From an uncultured Selenomonadaceae bacterium (GTDB lineage Bacteria > Bacillota > Negativicutes > Selenomonadales > Selenomonadaceae), in assembly GCA_905234235.1 (NCBI GenBank), contig CAJOHN010000001.1, positions 1-64,000 of the forward strand: a DNA stretch of 64,000 bases. The letters are read 5' to 3'. The notes below the pieces were generated by a model. It did not search any database. It was not told where the DNA came from and worked only from the letters and a program-made list of their open reading frames with translations. Shown piece after piece: positions 42,519-51,364 of the stretch; position 1 is the stretch's first letter; each line of letters opens with the position of its first letter. The position numbers and the translations under genes are program-made.

Positions 42519-45311
42519 ATGCTGGATTTTAAGACGAGCTTTTACGGAAAAATTTTCGACTCTCTGGACAATAACGCCGTCCTTATGCAACTGACCAACG
42601 ACGGAAAATATTTCCCTGTATGGTGCTCGCGGGAATTCGCCGAGATGATGGAAGGTTCCGCTGAAGATTTTATTAAACGCGAACATGCCGAGCCCGGCAA
42701 AAGTTTTCATCCCGACGACCGCGCAGAAGTCGAGTATCTTTTCCGCAACAAAATCACTCGCGCAGGCGATAACTCCTTGACTTTTCGTCAGCGAACTCTT
42801 AAAGGAAATTGGCTTTGGGTTAATGCTCATTACGCCTTCGTCGAGGAAAACGGTATCGAATACGCCTACTGCAACTGCTTCGACGTGACTAAGATTAAAA
42901 AGGGCGAAGAACGCGCCAAAGTTCTTTATGAGGGCGTGCGCGAGGAGCTTGAAACTCTTTCCAATGATACTCTCGTTTCGGTTCGTCTCAATCTGACTAA
43001 AGATATTGTGGAGGATTGTCGCGGGCGCGAACTCTACGATATTGACCTGCGCGGCATGAAAATTTCTGAACGCTTTGAACAACGCGCAAATTGTTTTCCA
43101 TTGGAACGCGACAGAGAAAAATTTCTCCGCGAATTCAATGCCGCCCAACTCCTTAAAAATTTCGCGGCAGGTAAAAATACTCAATCAGCCGTGTTTTTCA
43201 GCCGCCGCCCAAACGGGCGTGAATGTTTCATAGGTTACAGCGTCACATTGCGCCGCGACCCCGATACCGAAGATATTATCGCCTTCGCGACGGAAAAAGA
43301 TTATAACGCCGAAGTCGTCAGCAATACCGTTTTGAATAAGGCACTCGCCGACCAATTCGACATGATAACTTACATAGTCGGCGGCAATTACGGCGTAGTT
43401 ATCGGCGACGATGCGGACGTTCAGCAAGGCACCATTTTCCCTAAGAAACGCACCGGCAGTTACGAAGAATATATCAACGAACAAATCGCGCCGACACTCA
43501 GCGGCTCTGACGAGGAAAAAGCTAAGGTATTAAAGGCGTTAAGCCTGCAGAAGATTGAACAGGCATTGGAACAGCACGAGCCTTACGAAGTAAACATTCA
43601 CTGTTTTATTGACGGCGAAATTTTCCATAAGCGGTTCGTCTTTTACCTTGTCGACCGCGACGCTAAGTTTTATATTCTTCTCAAAAACGACACGACTAAA
43701 ATTCAGCGTGCGCAGTTGGCAAAAAATGAACAGCTCAGAAATGCTTTGGAAGTCGCTAACCAAGCCAATATCGCTAAAACCGCGTTCCTGTCCGCTATGA
43801 GCCATGAAATTCGCACGCCTATGAACGCGATTATCGGACTCGACAGCATTGCTCTTAAAGCTCCCAACTTATCAGACAGGCTCCGCGAATACTTAGAAAA
43901 AATCGGCTCCAATGCCCGCCACTTGCTCGGCATTATCAACGACATTCTCGATATGAGCCGAATCGAAAGCGGGCGCATGATTCTTCAGAACGAGGAATTT
44001 TCCTTCGCCAATATGCTTGAACAAATTAATGTCATAGTCGGCGAACAATGCCGCGAAAAGGGCTTGCAATACGATTGCACAGTTCGCGGGCACGTCGATG
44101 ATTTTTATATCGGCGACGAACTTAAACTTAAGCAAGTCCTTATCAACGTTCTCGGCAATGCGATTAAGTTCACGGATAAGGGCGGGGAAATTTCTTTCAG
44201 CGTCGAAAAAGTCGCGCACTTCGAGGATAAATCGACGCTCCGTTTTATCGTTAAAGATACCGGCATCGGCATCGACAAAAATTATTTGCCAAAAATTTTC
44301 GAGCCGTTCAGCCAAGAAGATTCCGGCGCGTCCAATGCTTACGGCGGCACGGGGCTTGGCATGGCGATTACCAAAAATATCGTCGAGACTATGAACGGCA
44401 ATATCGCTGTCAAATCGGATAAGGGCGTCGGTTCGGAATTTATCATCAATATCACGCTCCGCAATTCGCCCAAGTCTCTCGACTCCGTCAAGGGCAAGAA
44501 AATCGAAGTCAAAGATTTAAGCGTGCTGATTATCGACGACGATCCTATTGCTTGCGAACACGGCAGGCTTGTATTGGAAGATGTCGGTATAAAGGCAGAA
44601 ACTTCCTTCAGCGGGCGCGAGGCGATTGATAGAGTTCGTCTTCGGAAGGCGCGCCATGAAGTTTATAACATTGTTCTGCTAGATTTGAGATTGCCGGGCG
44701 AAAACACAATCGCCATTACGCGGCAGATCCGCGAGCTTGTCGGCAATGAAACCGCGATTATAATTTTAACCGCTTACAGTTGGGACGACATAATCGAGGA
44801 GGCAATCGCGGCGGGCGTCGATAGATTCATGGCTAAGCCGCTGTTCGCCTCGTCAGTCGTTCACGAATTCCACCAAGCCCTTGAACAAAAAAATCTCGAC
44901 GAGCCCGAAAAACAACTCGCCGATTTGGAAGGATGCAAAATTTTAATGGCGGAAGATATGCCCGTCAACGCGGAAATTATGATGATGGTTTTGTCAATGC
45001 AGGGAATGGAAGTCGAACACGCGCCCAACGGGCAAGAGGCAGTAAACACGTTCGCGCAATCGCCGCCAAATTATTTCGACGCAGTGTTAATGGATATAAG
45101 AATGCCGATAATGGACGGGCTCAAAGCTACGGAAGAAATTCGCGCCCTCGAACGCCCCGACGCTAAAAAAATTCCGATAATCGCGATGACTGCCAACGCC
45201 TTCGATGAGGACGTTCAACGGAGTTTGCAAGCCGGAATGAACGCGCACTTATCAAAGCCCGTCGAACCCGAACATCTTTTTAAAACTTTGGCAGAGCTTA
45301 TCGAACCTTGA
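42519..45311 (+). CDS. Hybrid sensor histidine kinase with two receiver domains
   Basis: This 930-residue protein has no membrane segment, so it senses a cytoplasmic signal. It starts with a PAS-like domain (about 15-125), then two less clear sensor regions to about 400. The HisKA domain has the phospho-acceptor His429 in AMSHEIRTPMNAI. The ATPase domain shows GNAIKFTDKGGEI, DTGIGIDKNYLPKIFEPF and GGTGLGMAI. Receiver 1 spans about 669-785 with Asp722 in LLDLRLPG; receiver 2 spans about 805-925 with Asp859 in LMDIRMPIMDG. It is co-transcribed with the Hpt gene. The output regulator is not in the window. Confidence 0.93.
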   Translation: MLDFKTSFYGKIFDSLDNNAVLMQLTNDGKYFPVWCSREFAEMMEGSAEDFIKREHAEPGKSFHPDDRAEVEYLFRNKITRAGDNSLTFRQRTLKGNWLWVNAHYAFVEENGIEYAYCNCFDVTKIKKGEERAKVLYEGVREELETLSNDTLVSVRLNLTKDIVEDCRGRELYDIDLRGMKISERFEQRANCFPLERDREKFLREFNAAQLLKNFAAGKNTQSAVFFSRRPNGRECFIGYSVTLRRDPDTEDIIAFATEKDYNAEVVSNTVLNKALADQFDMITYIVGGNYGVVIGDDADVQQGTIFPKKRTGSYEEYINEQIAPTLSGSDEEKAKVLKALSLQKIEQALEQHEPYEVNIHCFIDGEIFHKRFVFYLVDRDAKFYILLKNDTTKIQRAQLAKNEQLRNALEVANQANIAKTAFLSAMSHEIRTPMNAIIGLDSIALKAPNLSDRLREYLEKIGSNARHLLGIINDILDMSRIESGRMILQNEEFSFANMLEQINVIVGEQCREKGLQYDCTVRGHVDDFYIGDELKLKQVLINVLGNAIKFTDKGGEISFSVEKVAHFEDKSTLRFIVKDTGIGIDKNYLPKIFEPFSQEDSGASNAYGGTGLGMAITKNIVETMNGNIAVKSDKGVGSEFIINITLRNSPKSLDSVKGKKIEVKDLSVLIIDDDPIACEHGRLVLEDVGIKAETSFSGREAIDRVRLRKARHEVYNIVLLDLRLPGENTIAITRQIRELVGNETAIIILTAYSWDDIIEEAIAAGVDRFMAKPLFASSVVHEFHQALEQKNLDEPEKQLADLEGCKILMAEDMPVNAEIMMMVLSMQGMEVEHAPNGQEAVNTFAQSPPNYFDAVLMDIRMPIMDGLKATEEIRALERPDAKKIPIIAMTANAFDEDVQRSLQAGMNAHLSKPVEPEHLFKTLAELIEP

Positions 45312-45316
45312 ACATT

Positions 45317-45340
45317 TCCTCCTGCGGGAGGATTTTTTTT
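45317..45340 (+). terminator. Terminator of the hpt-kinase unit
   Basis: TCCTCC pairs with GGAGGA around TGCG and is followed by eight T. Confidence 0.88.
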
Positions 45341-45397
45341 ATAAAAAAAAAACGCCCCCAATGTCGGAGGCTAAAAATTTATTGCAGGGCGAGAAAA

Positions 45398-45760
45398 TTA
45401 TTCTTCGGTGTAGAATTGAATGACATTACCGAAACGGAGGCGCGGCGGACGAACGCCCTTGACAGCGATTTGACCGGGCATGGTAGCCTCGCCGTTGACG
45501 ACGATTGTGCAATGCCCCTCAGCGCGAATGTTATCATTGGCGGCACTGCCGACGAAGACAACGTCGAAATCGCTCTTGCCGACCTTAAGCTTGTCGCCGA
45601 CAACGATGTCCGCTGCCAGTTCGCCGACCGTATGCTCAACGACCATGTCTTTAAGCGCAGGGCGAATTTTTTCGTCCATGATAATGAAACTGCTGTTGCT
45701 CGACAAATACGCCGGGGCGTCTTGCCCGATGCCTGTCATTTTTACTTCGTATTTAACCAT
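45398..45760 (-). CDS. PTS glucitol/sorbitol-type IIA protein (GutA-like)
   Basis: This 120-residue protein matches the GutA IIA fold: VEHTVGEL with the candidate phospho-His near residue 43, then GKSDFDVVFVGSAANDNIRAEGHCTIVVNG, PGQIAVKGV and a closing FGNVIQFYTEE. In the sorbitol phosphotransferase system IIA receives phosphate from HPr. Here no IIB, IIC or dehydrogenase gene is adjacent; the gene stands alone, reading left, with AGGAGG about 8 bases before its ATG. It may serve a distant transporter or have a regulatory role. Confidence 0.85.
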   Translation of the reverse strand: MVKYEVKMTGIGQDAPAYLSSNSSFIIMDEKIRPALKDMVVEHTVGELAADIVVGDKLKVGKSDFDVVFVGSAANDNIRAEGHCTIVVNGEATMPGQIAVKGVRPPRLRFGNVIQFYTEE

Positions 45761-45826
45761 TATAAATCAACCTCCTTGTTGCGCATAATACCACAGTTGC
45801 GCCGAAATATTCAAGAAAAAATTTCT

Positions 45827-45853
45827 TTGACATTGCAAATTGCCCGTTATAAA
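45827..45853 (+). promoter_or_regulatory. hisG promoter
   Basis: TTGACA (45827-45832) and TATAAA (45848-45853) are 15 bases apart, 25 bases before the start. A CTGCGCGG copy directly follows the -10, where transcription would begin. Confidence 0.6.
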
Positions 45854-45878
45854 ATCTGCGCGGATTGGAGGAAGAATT

Positions 45879-46541
45879 TTGAACGAAAAAAATTTCATAA
45901 CGATAGCCCTGCCGAAGGGAAAACTTTTCGGCTTATCGGCTGAACTGCTTAAAAAAATTGGTTGGACGGCGGAAGGACTTCACGAAAAATCTCGCAAGTT
46001 GATTATCACGAACGAGGCGGCGCAATTAAAATTTATCATAACCAAAACCGCCGACGTTCCCACTTACGTTGAATACGGCGCGGCGGACATCGGCATTATC
46101 GGCAAAGATGTTATCGTCGAATCGGGCAAGGACGTTTACGAACTTTTAGATTTGGGCTTCGGCAAGTGTCATTTGATGATGGCGGTTCCTAAAGATAAAA
46201 AACGTCCGCGCCTCGAAGATTACGCACATACTCGCGTTGCAACCAAATTCCCGCGTATCGCTGAAAGTTTTTTCGCCGCGCAGGGTATGCAAATGGAATA
46301 CATCAAACTTAACGGCTCCATTGAACTCGCGCCGATAATCGGCATGTCGGAGAGTATCGTTGACATTGTCGAGACCGGCACGACGCTCCGCGAAAATAAT
46401 CTTGAGGAAATCGTTACGATTATGAATGCGACGGCGCGCCTCATTGCCAACCGCGTCAGTTACAAATTAAAATTCGACAGAATCAATGCGCTCGTCAATA
46501 ACTTGGAAAAAATCCTTGCGCAGGAAAATTTTCTGTGCTAA
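45879..46541 (+). CDS. hisG: ATP phosphoribosyltransferase, short form
   Basis: HisG joins ATP and PRPP in the first step of histidine synthesis. The 220-residue protein has FITIALPKGKLFG, YVEYGAADIGIIGKD, and the PRPP loop ESIVDIVETGTTLRENNL. It lacks the C-terminal regulatory domain of long HisG, so by family knowledge it needs a HisZ partner; hisZ is not seen here, although hisS is at 14385. The start is TTG 45879, with GGAGG 9 bases upstream; an in-frame ATG at 45840 overlaps the promoter and is rejected. No other his gene is adjacent. Confidence 0.94.
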   Translation: MNEKNFITIALPKGKLFGLSAELLKKIGWTAEGLHEKSRKLIITNEAAQLKFIITKTADVPTYVEYGAADIGIIGKDVIVESGKDVYELLDLGFGKCHLMMAVPKDKKRPRLEDYAHTRVATKFPRIAESFFAAQGMQMEYIKLNGSIELAPIIGMSESIVDIVETGTTLRENNLEEIVTIMNATARLIANRVSYKLKFDRINALVNNLEKILAQENFLC

Positions 46542-46578
46542 AATGCGCCTGTCTTTTTTTAGGGAAGAGGTGATTTGC

Positions 46579-46770
46579 ATGTCAGCTTACTGCGAAATTT
46601 GTCAGAAGGGCGCGATGTCGGGTATGAATGTCAGCCACTCGCACTTGAAGACAAAACGTAAATGGAAGCCGAATATTCAGCGCGTGCGTGCAATCGTCGA
46701 CGGCGAAATTAAACGCGTCAATGTCTGCACTCGTTGCCTTCGTTCCGGCAAAATCCAACGTGCAATTTAA
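46579..46770 (+). CDS. rpmB: 50S ribosomal protein L28
   Basis: This 63-residue ribosomal protein of the large subunit has SHSHLKTKRKWKPNIQ and two CxxC pairs (YCEIC and VCTRC), so it is the zinc-binding (C+) form of L28. The ATG at 46579 has GAGGTG 8 bases upstream; the frame is open further upstream but lacks a start with a site. It lies 37 bases after hisG and has its own terminator behind it. Confidence 0.96.
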   Translation: MSAYCEICQKGAMSGMNVSHSHLKTKRKWKPNIQRVRAIVDGEIKRVNVCTRCLRSGKIQRAI

Positions 46771-46786
46771 TTCAAAGCAAAATAAA

Positions 46787-46819
46787 ACTCCTTGACTGCA
46801 AACGGTCAGGGAGTTTTTG
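46787..46819. terminator. Bidirectional terminator of rpmB and comM
   Basis: ACTCCTTGAC pairs with GTCAGGGAGT (one G-U) with A-runs before and T-runs after, between two convergent genes. Confidence 0.85.
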
Positions 46820-46824
46820 ATTTA

Positions 46825-48357
46825 TCAGTTGTCAATGTCGAAGTCACTGCGAAGTTTAATCGCTTGCCCGATATGTTTTGCCGAAATATTTTCCGCGCCG
46901 CCGTCCAAGTCCGCAATCGTTCGCCCGACTTTGATAATTCTGTCGTAGGAACGGGCGGACAATTTTTTTGTCTCGAAAACTTCCTTGAGTAATTCTTCAG
47001 CGGGTGCCTCCAATGTGCAAAGTTTTTGAATCAACGCGTGAGTCATTTGGGCGTTGCAGAAGAGATGATATTTTTCAAGGCGTTTAGTTTGAATTTTCCT
47101 TGCCGCCACCACTCGTTCGCGAATCACGCTTGACGGTTCGTTTTTACGTTTGGAGCTGAGTTCGTCGTATTTGACGCGGGGCACGCGAATTTGAATATCG
47201 ATTCTGTCCAGCAAAGGTCCGGATAAGCGGCGCGTGTATCGTTTAATATCCATAGTCGAACAGCGGCAAAAGTGATCGTTATCGCCGTTCCAACCGCACG
47301 GGCAAGGATTCATTGCGCAAATCAGAATCATACTTGACGGGAAAGTTAAAGTCCCGCTGACGCGGCTGATAGTAATTTGGCGTTCTTCGAGTGGCTCGCG
47401 CAGAGCTTCCAATGTAGATTTTTTAAATTCGGGGAGTTCGTCGAGGAATAAAACGCCGTTGTGCGCGAGGGTAACTTGTCCGGGCGTAGGATTGGTTCCG
47501 CCGCCGATTATCGCCGCCGTCGAAGCGTCGTGATTTGGATTTTGGAAAGGGCGTTTAGTCATCAGCCCGCCGCCCTGCGATAACTTTCCGGCGATGCTAT
47601 AAATTTTCGTAACTTCTAGAGCTTCTTCGCGAGTCATTTCGGGGAGGATTGAACTCATTCTTTTAGCGAGCATAGTTTTGCCCGAACCCGGTACGCCGAC
47701 CATTAAAACGTTATGTCCGCCTGCCGCCGCAATTTCCAATGCACGTTTCGCCATGAATTGACCTTGCACGTCCGCGAAGTCGTCTACCAATTCAACGAAA
47801 CCTTCGGGCGTGTCGACTGGCTGAGGCGTCGCGGGTTCGAGTTCGATTTCGTCGTCGAGAAAATCTACCAAGTCCATTAAATTTTTCGGCGCGTAAACTG
47901 CCATTCCGTCGACAAGTAAAGCCTCGTTGATATTTTCCTGCGCGACGATTATTTTTTTGAATCCCTGTTCGCGAGCAGTTAGGGTTATCGGCAAGACGCC
48001 CGCCACGCTCCGTAAATTTCCTTCCAAAGAAAGTTCCGCGACGAATAAAAATTCTTCGCACACAGACGAACGCAACCTGCCCTGCGCGGCGAGTAATCCA
48101 ATCGCTATCGGCAAGTCTAGACCCGCGCTATCTTTTTTGACGCTTGCGGGCGCGAGGTTGATTGTAATTTTCTCGGCGCGACTGCGGAGTCCGGAATTTT
48201 TAATCGCAGTGCGGACGCGTTCCTTTGATTCACGGACAGCGATTGATGGCAACCCGACAATATCGAAGGCGGGCATACCGTTCGCGCTGTCGACTTCAAC
48301 CGAAATAATCAGCCCGTCAACGCCCTGCGTCGTCGCGCCAAATGTTCTCGCGTACAA
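46825..48357 (-). CDS. comM: ComM/YifB family AAA+ ATPase (Mg chelatase-like)
   Basis: This 510-residue protein has an N-terminal Lon-like domain (about 1-180), the AAA+ core with Walker A GVPGSGKTMLAKR near 220 and Walker B FLDELPEF, and the C-terminal Mg-chelatase-like domain. It also has a zinc-binding set in CAMNPCPCGW and HFCRCS. In transforming bacteria ComM is a branch-migration helicase that helps integrate incoming DNA; in others the role is unclear. The start is TTG 48357, 10 bases after GGAGG, just behind cca. A competence-linked gene is of interest given the octamer family. Confidence 0.92.
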   Translation of the reverse strand: MYARTFGATTQGVDGLIISVEVDSANGMPAFDIVGLPSIAVRESKERVRTAIKNSGLRSRAEKITINLAPASVKKDSAGLDLPIAIGLLAAQGRLRSSVCEEFLFVAELSLEGNLRSVAGVLPITLTAREQGFKKIIVAQENINEALLVDGMAVYAPKNLMDLVDFLDDEIELEPATPQPVDTPEGFVELVDDFADVQGQFMAKRALEIAAAGGHNVLMVGVPGSGKTMLAKRMSSILPEMTREEALEVTKIYSIAGKLSQGGGLMTKRPFQNPNHDASTAAIIGGGTNPTPGQVTLAHNGVLFLDELPEFKKSTLEALREPLEERQITISRVSGTLTFPSSMILICAMNPCPCGWNGDNDHFCRCSTMDIKRYTRRLSGPLLDRIDIQIRVPRVKYDELSSKRKNEPSSVIRERVVAARKIQTKRLEKYHLFCNAQMTHALIQKLCTLEAPAEELLKEVFETKKLSARSYDRIIKVGRTIADLDGGAENISAKHIGQAIKLRSDFDIDN

Positions 48358-48360
48358 AGT

Positions 48361-49596
48361 TTACACTCCTCCAAAATTTTTCATCTCAACAAAGCGGCGA
48401 ATCCTCGCGGCGTGAATCCATTTGCCAACCTCCGCGCCTTGCAAATCTTGTGGCGCGTCCTTCCCGCCGATTTTTAAAAGTTCGTCGATAATTTTCTGCG
48501 CGTGTTCAAGATAGTTTGGCAAGCCGTGATTATCGATAGAAATTATGTCGCAAAAACCTTTCACGCCGAGTTTCATGCCGTTCAATTTTAAAAGCAAGTC
48601 AACGATTTTGCCGGGCTTTTCGAGGCGCGGAGCTCGCATATGTTCGCGAATCACGAACGCCGCAGATTTTTTCCATTCGTTAGGGAGCGTCATTCTGCGA
48701 TTCATTTGGCTTAGGATTTCAAGCCCGCGTTTTTCGTGCTTATAATGGTGCGGCAACATTTCGGGCGGCGTCGTGCCCTTGCCGATGTCGTGCATAAGTG
48801 CCGCAAATCTGACGAGCGGACTCGGATTAATTTTTGCCACGTCGTCTAAAATTTTAAGCGTGTGTTCGTAAGCGTCGCCTTCGGGATGAAATGCTGTCGG
48901 CTGAATTTTTCCGCGCAGATTAAAAATTTCAGGGAAAGTTATCGCCAACAAGCTTGCCCGCTCCAAACTCCTAAAAAAAATCGACGGCTTGTCAGTTTCT
49001 AAGGCGGTCGCTAATTCGTCGAAAATTCTTTCCGTCGGTTCGTGCGTAAGTTCTTCGCCGCAAGCTCTCATTGCATCCAAAGTTTCCGCGCAGATTTCAA
49101 AATTAAATTGAGCCGCTTGCCTCGCCGCCCGCAATGCCCTGACTGGATCGTCGGTAAAATGTTCGCTGACGGCACGGATTTTTTTATTAAGCACGTCCTC
49201 GCGCCCGCCAAAAGGATCAATCAGCTCGCCGCTTAAAAGTTCAACCGCCATCGCGTTAATCGTCGTGTCGCGCCGATATAAATCCTGTTCAATCGTCACG
49301 TCCGGCGAAAATAAAACTTCAAAGCCGCGATAGCCGACGCCGATTTTCTTTTCGGTGCGGGCAAAGGCAACTTCGCAAAAACTTTTATCAATCTCGACGG
49401 AATATACGGGAAAACTTTTGCCGAATTTCTCAGCGTCCGCGAACGCTTTGGCAAAAATTTTTTCATCGACGCCCGTAACGCAATAATCTCTGTCGTGAGC
49501 TTTGACGCCGCGAAATTTATCGCGAACTGCGCCGCCGACTAAGTATGCCTTGCCGTCGAGCGCGTTGATTTTTTTAGCAAAATCCAGTTCAGTCAT
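48361..49596 (-). CDS. cca: CCA tRNA nucleotidyltransferase with HD domain
   Basis: This 411-residue protein has a nucleotidyltransferase domain with AYLVGGAVRD and the metal-binding DRDYCV near residue 35, followed by RRDTTINAMA and DPVRALRAARQAAQFNFEI, which bind tRNA and nucleotides. An HD domain with FAALMHDIGKGTTP and HHYKHEKRGLE follows at about 240-330. This layout is that of E. coli Cca, which adds or repairs the 3' CCA and has phosphohydrolase activity. One tRNA in the window already encodes CCA, so repair is the likely role. Its stop is 3 bases from the start of comM. Confidence 0.92.
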   Translation of the reverse strand: MTELDFAKKINALDGKAYLVGGAVRDKFRGVKAHDRDYCVTGVDEKIFAKAFADAEKFGKSFPVYSVEIDKSFCEVAFARTEKKIGVGYRGFEVLFSPDVTIEQDLYRRDTTINAMAVELLSGELIDPFGGREDVLNKKIRAVSEHFTDDPVRALRAARQAAQFNFEICAETLDAMRACGEELTHEPTERIFDELATALETDKPSIFFRSLERASLLAITFPEIFNLRGKIQPTAFHPEGDAYEHTLKILDDVAKINPSPLVRFAALMHDIGKGTTPPEMLPHHYKHEKRGLEILSQMNRRMTLPNEWKKSAAFVIREHMRAPRLEKPGKIVDLLLKLNGMKLGVKGFCDIISIDNHGLPNYLEHAQKIIDELLKIGGKDAPQDLQGAEVGKWIHAARIRRFVEMKNFGGV

Positions 49597-49608
49597 AAAA
49601 CACCTTTT

Positions 49609-49691
49609 CTAGATGAAAAGATCATAAGATCATAAGATGAAAAGTACTTTTGATCTTTTAATCTCTTCATCTTTTAATCTTGTAATCTAAC
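49609..49691. repeat. Intergenic octamer repeat with inverted symmetry
   Basis: AGATCATA occurs twice in tandem beside AGATGAAA, then the pattern inverts around AGTACT into TTGATCT, TTTAATCT, CTTCATCT, TTTAATCT and TGTAATCT. The left and right parts can pair as an AT-rich hairpin. It fills the gap between guaB and cca. Confidence 0.75.
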
Positions 49692-49693
49692 CG

Positions 49694-51199
49694 CTAGGTT
49701 CTTGAAAATTGGTCGCGCAAGATAACATCGTGACTGCCGCCCTCAACAATACTGACCGAAGACACCAAAGTTATCTTAGCTTTATCGCGCAGTTCAGCCA
49801 ACGTCAACGCACCACAATTACACATCGTCGAACGAATTTTATCCAACGTGCTTGCCATGTTATCTTTGAGCGAACCGGCATAAGGAACGTAAGAATCAAC
49901 GCCCTCCTCGAACGACAACTTTTTATCGCCGCCCAAATCGTAGCGTTGCCAGTTGCGCGCGCGATTGGAACCTTCGCCCCAATATTCTTTGTAGTAAGTG
50001 CCGTTGATTCTGATTTTATCGGTCGGGGATTCGTCGAAGCGCGAAAAATATCTTCCGAGCATTAAAAAGTCCGCGCCCATCGCCAAAGCCAGCGTCATGT
50101 GATAATCGTGAACAATGCCGCCGTCGGAGCAAACAGGAATATAAACGCCCTTCTCCTTAAAATATTCGTCGCGAGCCTTGCAAACGTCGATAACAGCCGT
50201 CGCCTGCCCGCGCCCAATTCCTTTTGTCTCACGAGTGATACAAATCGAGCCGCCGCCAATTCCAACCTTAACAAAATCCGCGCCCGCGTCCGCCAAAAAT
50301 CTGAAGCCTTCCGCGTCAACGACATTGCCCGCGCCGACTTTAATATCCTCGCCAAATTCTTTGTGGATATATTCAAGCGTAATCTTCTGCCATTCGCTGA
50401 AACCTTCCGAGCTGTCGATACATAAAACGTCCGCGCCCGCCTTCAACAATGCGGGAACTCTATCAGCGTAATCACGAGTGTTAATGCCCGCGCCGACGAC
50501 GTAACGTTTACGCCTGTCAATAAGTTCAAGCGGATTGGTTTTGTTATCGGTGTAATCTTTGCGGAAAACCATGTAGCGCAGGCGTTGCTTTTTATCGACG
50601 AGCGGCAACATGTTAAGCTTATTCTCCCAAATTAAATCGTTCGCCATAGGGAGGGTTGTCGTGTCAGCGTCGGCGTAGATTAATTTTTCAAACGGCGTCA
50701 TGAAATCCTTAACAAGTTCGTCGCCGGTCATGCGCGTGATTCGATAGTCGCGGCTCGTCACAATCCCAAGAAGTTTACCGGTCGGTTTGCCGTCTTCCGT
50801 GACTGCCATCGTCGAGTGTCCGGTTTCCTCTAGCAACTCCAACATTTCGCGCAGTGTCGTCGTCGGTTTTAAATTTGAATCACTCGACACGAAGCCCGAC
50901 TTATAATTTTTGACGCGGGCAACCATAGCCGCTTGTTCCTTAATCGGTTGCGAGCCGAAGATAAACGATACGCCGCCCTCCTTTGCCAACGCGATCGCCA
51001 TTGTGTCGTTCGATACCGATTGCATAATCGCAGAAGTCATCGGAATGTTAATCATGAGTTTGCAGTCTTCGCCGCGCCGAAATTTAACCAGCGGAGTAGA
51101 GAGGTCGACGTTCGCGGGAATGCAATCTTTTGAGGAGTAGCCCGGCACGAGCAAATACTCTCCAAAGGTGTGTGACGGTTCTTGATAATAGAATGCCAA
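49694..51199 (-). CDS. guaB: IMP dehydrogenase
   Basis: GuaB oxidises IMP to XMP, the first committed step to GMP. The 501-residue barrel protein has [18 protein letters not shown] at the N-terminus, a pair of CBS domains (about 95-225, with [25 protein letters not shown]), [11 protein letters not shown], the active-site loop [20 protein letters not shown] with the catalytic Cys in ICIT, and [20 protein letters not shown]. The last 100 residues include [10 protein letters not shown], a diverged flap. The loop differs from the E. coli type (GIGPGSICTTR), so it belongs to a diverged IMPDH group. The start is TTG 51199 with GGGAGG upstream. Confidence 0.93.
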   Translation of the reverse strand: MAFYYQEPSHTFGEYLLVPGYSSKDCIPANVDLSTPLVKFRRGEDCKLMINIPMTSAIMQSVSNDTMAIALAKEGGVSFIFGSQPIKEQAAMVARVKNYKSGFVSSDSNLKPTTTLREMLELLEETGHSTMAVTEDGKPTGKLLGIVTSRDYRITRMTGDELVKDFMTPFEKLIYADADTTTLPMANDLIWENKLNMLPLVDKKQRLRYMVFRKDYTDNKTNPLELIDRRKRYVVGAGINTRDYADRVPALLKAGADVLCIDSSEGFSEWQKITLEYIHKEFGEDIKVGAGNVVDAEGFRFLADAGADFVKVGIGGGSICITRETKGIGRGQATAVIDVCKARDEYFKEKGVYIPVCSDGGIVHDYHMTLALAMGADFLMLGRYFSRFDESPTDKIRINGTYYKEYWGEGSNRARNWQRYDLGGDKKLSFEEGVDSYVPYAGSLKDNMASTLDKIRSTMCNCGALTLAELRDKAKITLVSSVSIVEGGSHDVILRDQFSRT

Positions 51200-51282
51200 C
51201 TAAATCCCTCCCAAAAAACTTTTGCGCTAAATTCGGCGGTAAGCGCAATATTTCCTGCGCGGACTTTGATTAAAAAAAATAT

Positions 51283-51310
51283 TTGCGTCACGCGAGAATT
51301 TTGTTATAAT
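51283..51310 (+). promoter_or_regulatory. Promoter of the flagellin gene
   Basis: TTGCGT (51283-51288) and TATAAT (51305-51310) are 16 bases apart, about 55 bases before the start. No sigma-28 motif (TAAA then GCCGATAA) is seen, so this flagellin may be under the housekeeping factor. Confidence 0.55.
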
Positions 51311-51364
51311 GGCAAAAAGTTTTTCGTAAAAGGATTTTTTGTATTGTTCAAAGGATGATGAGTT

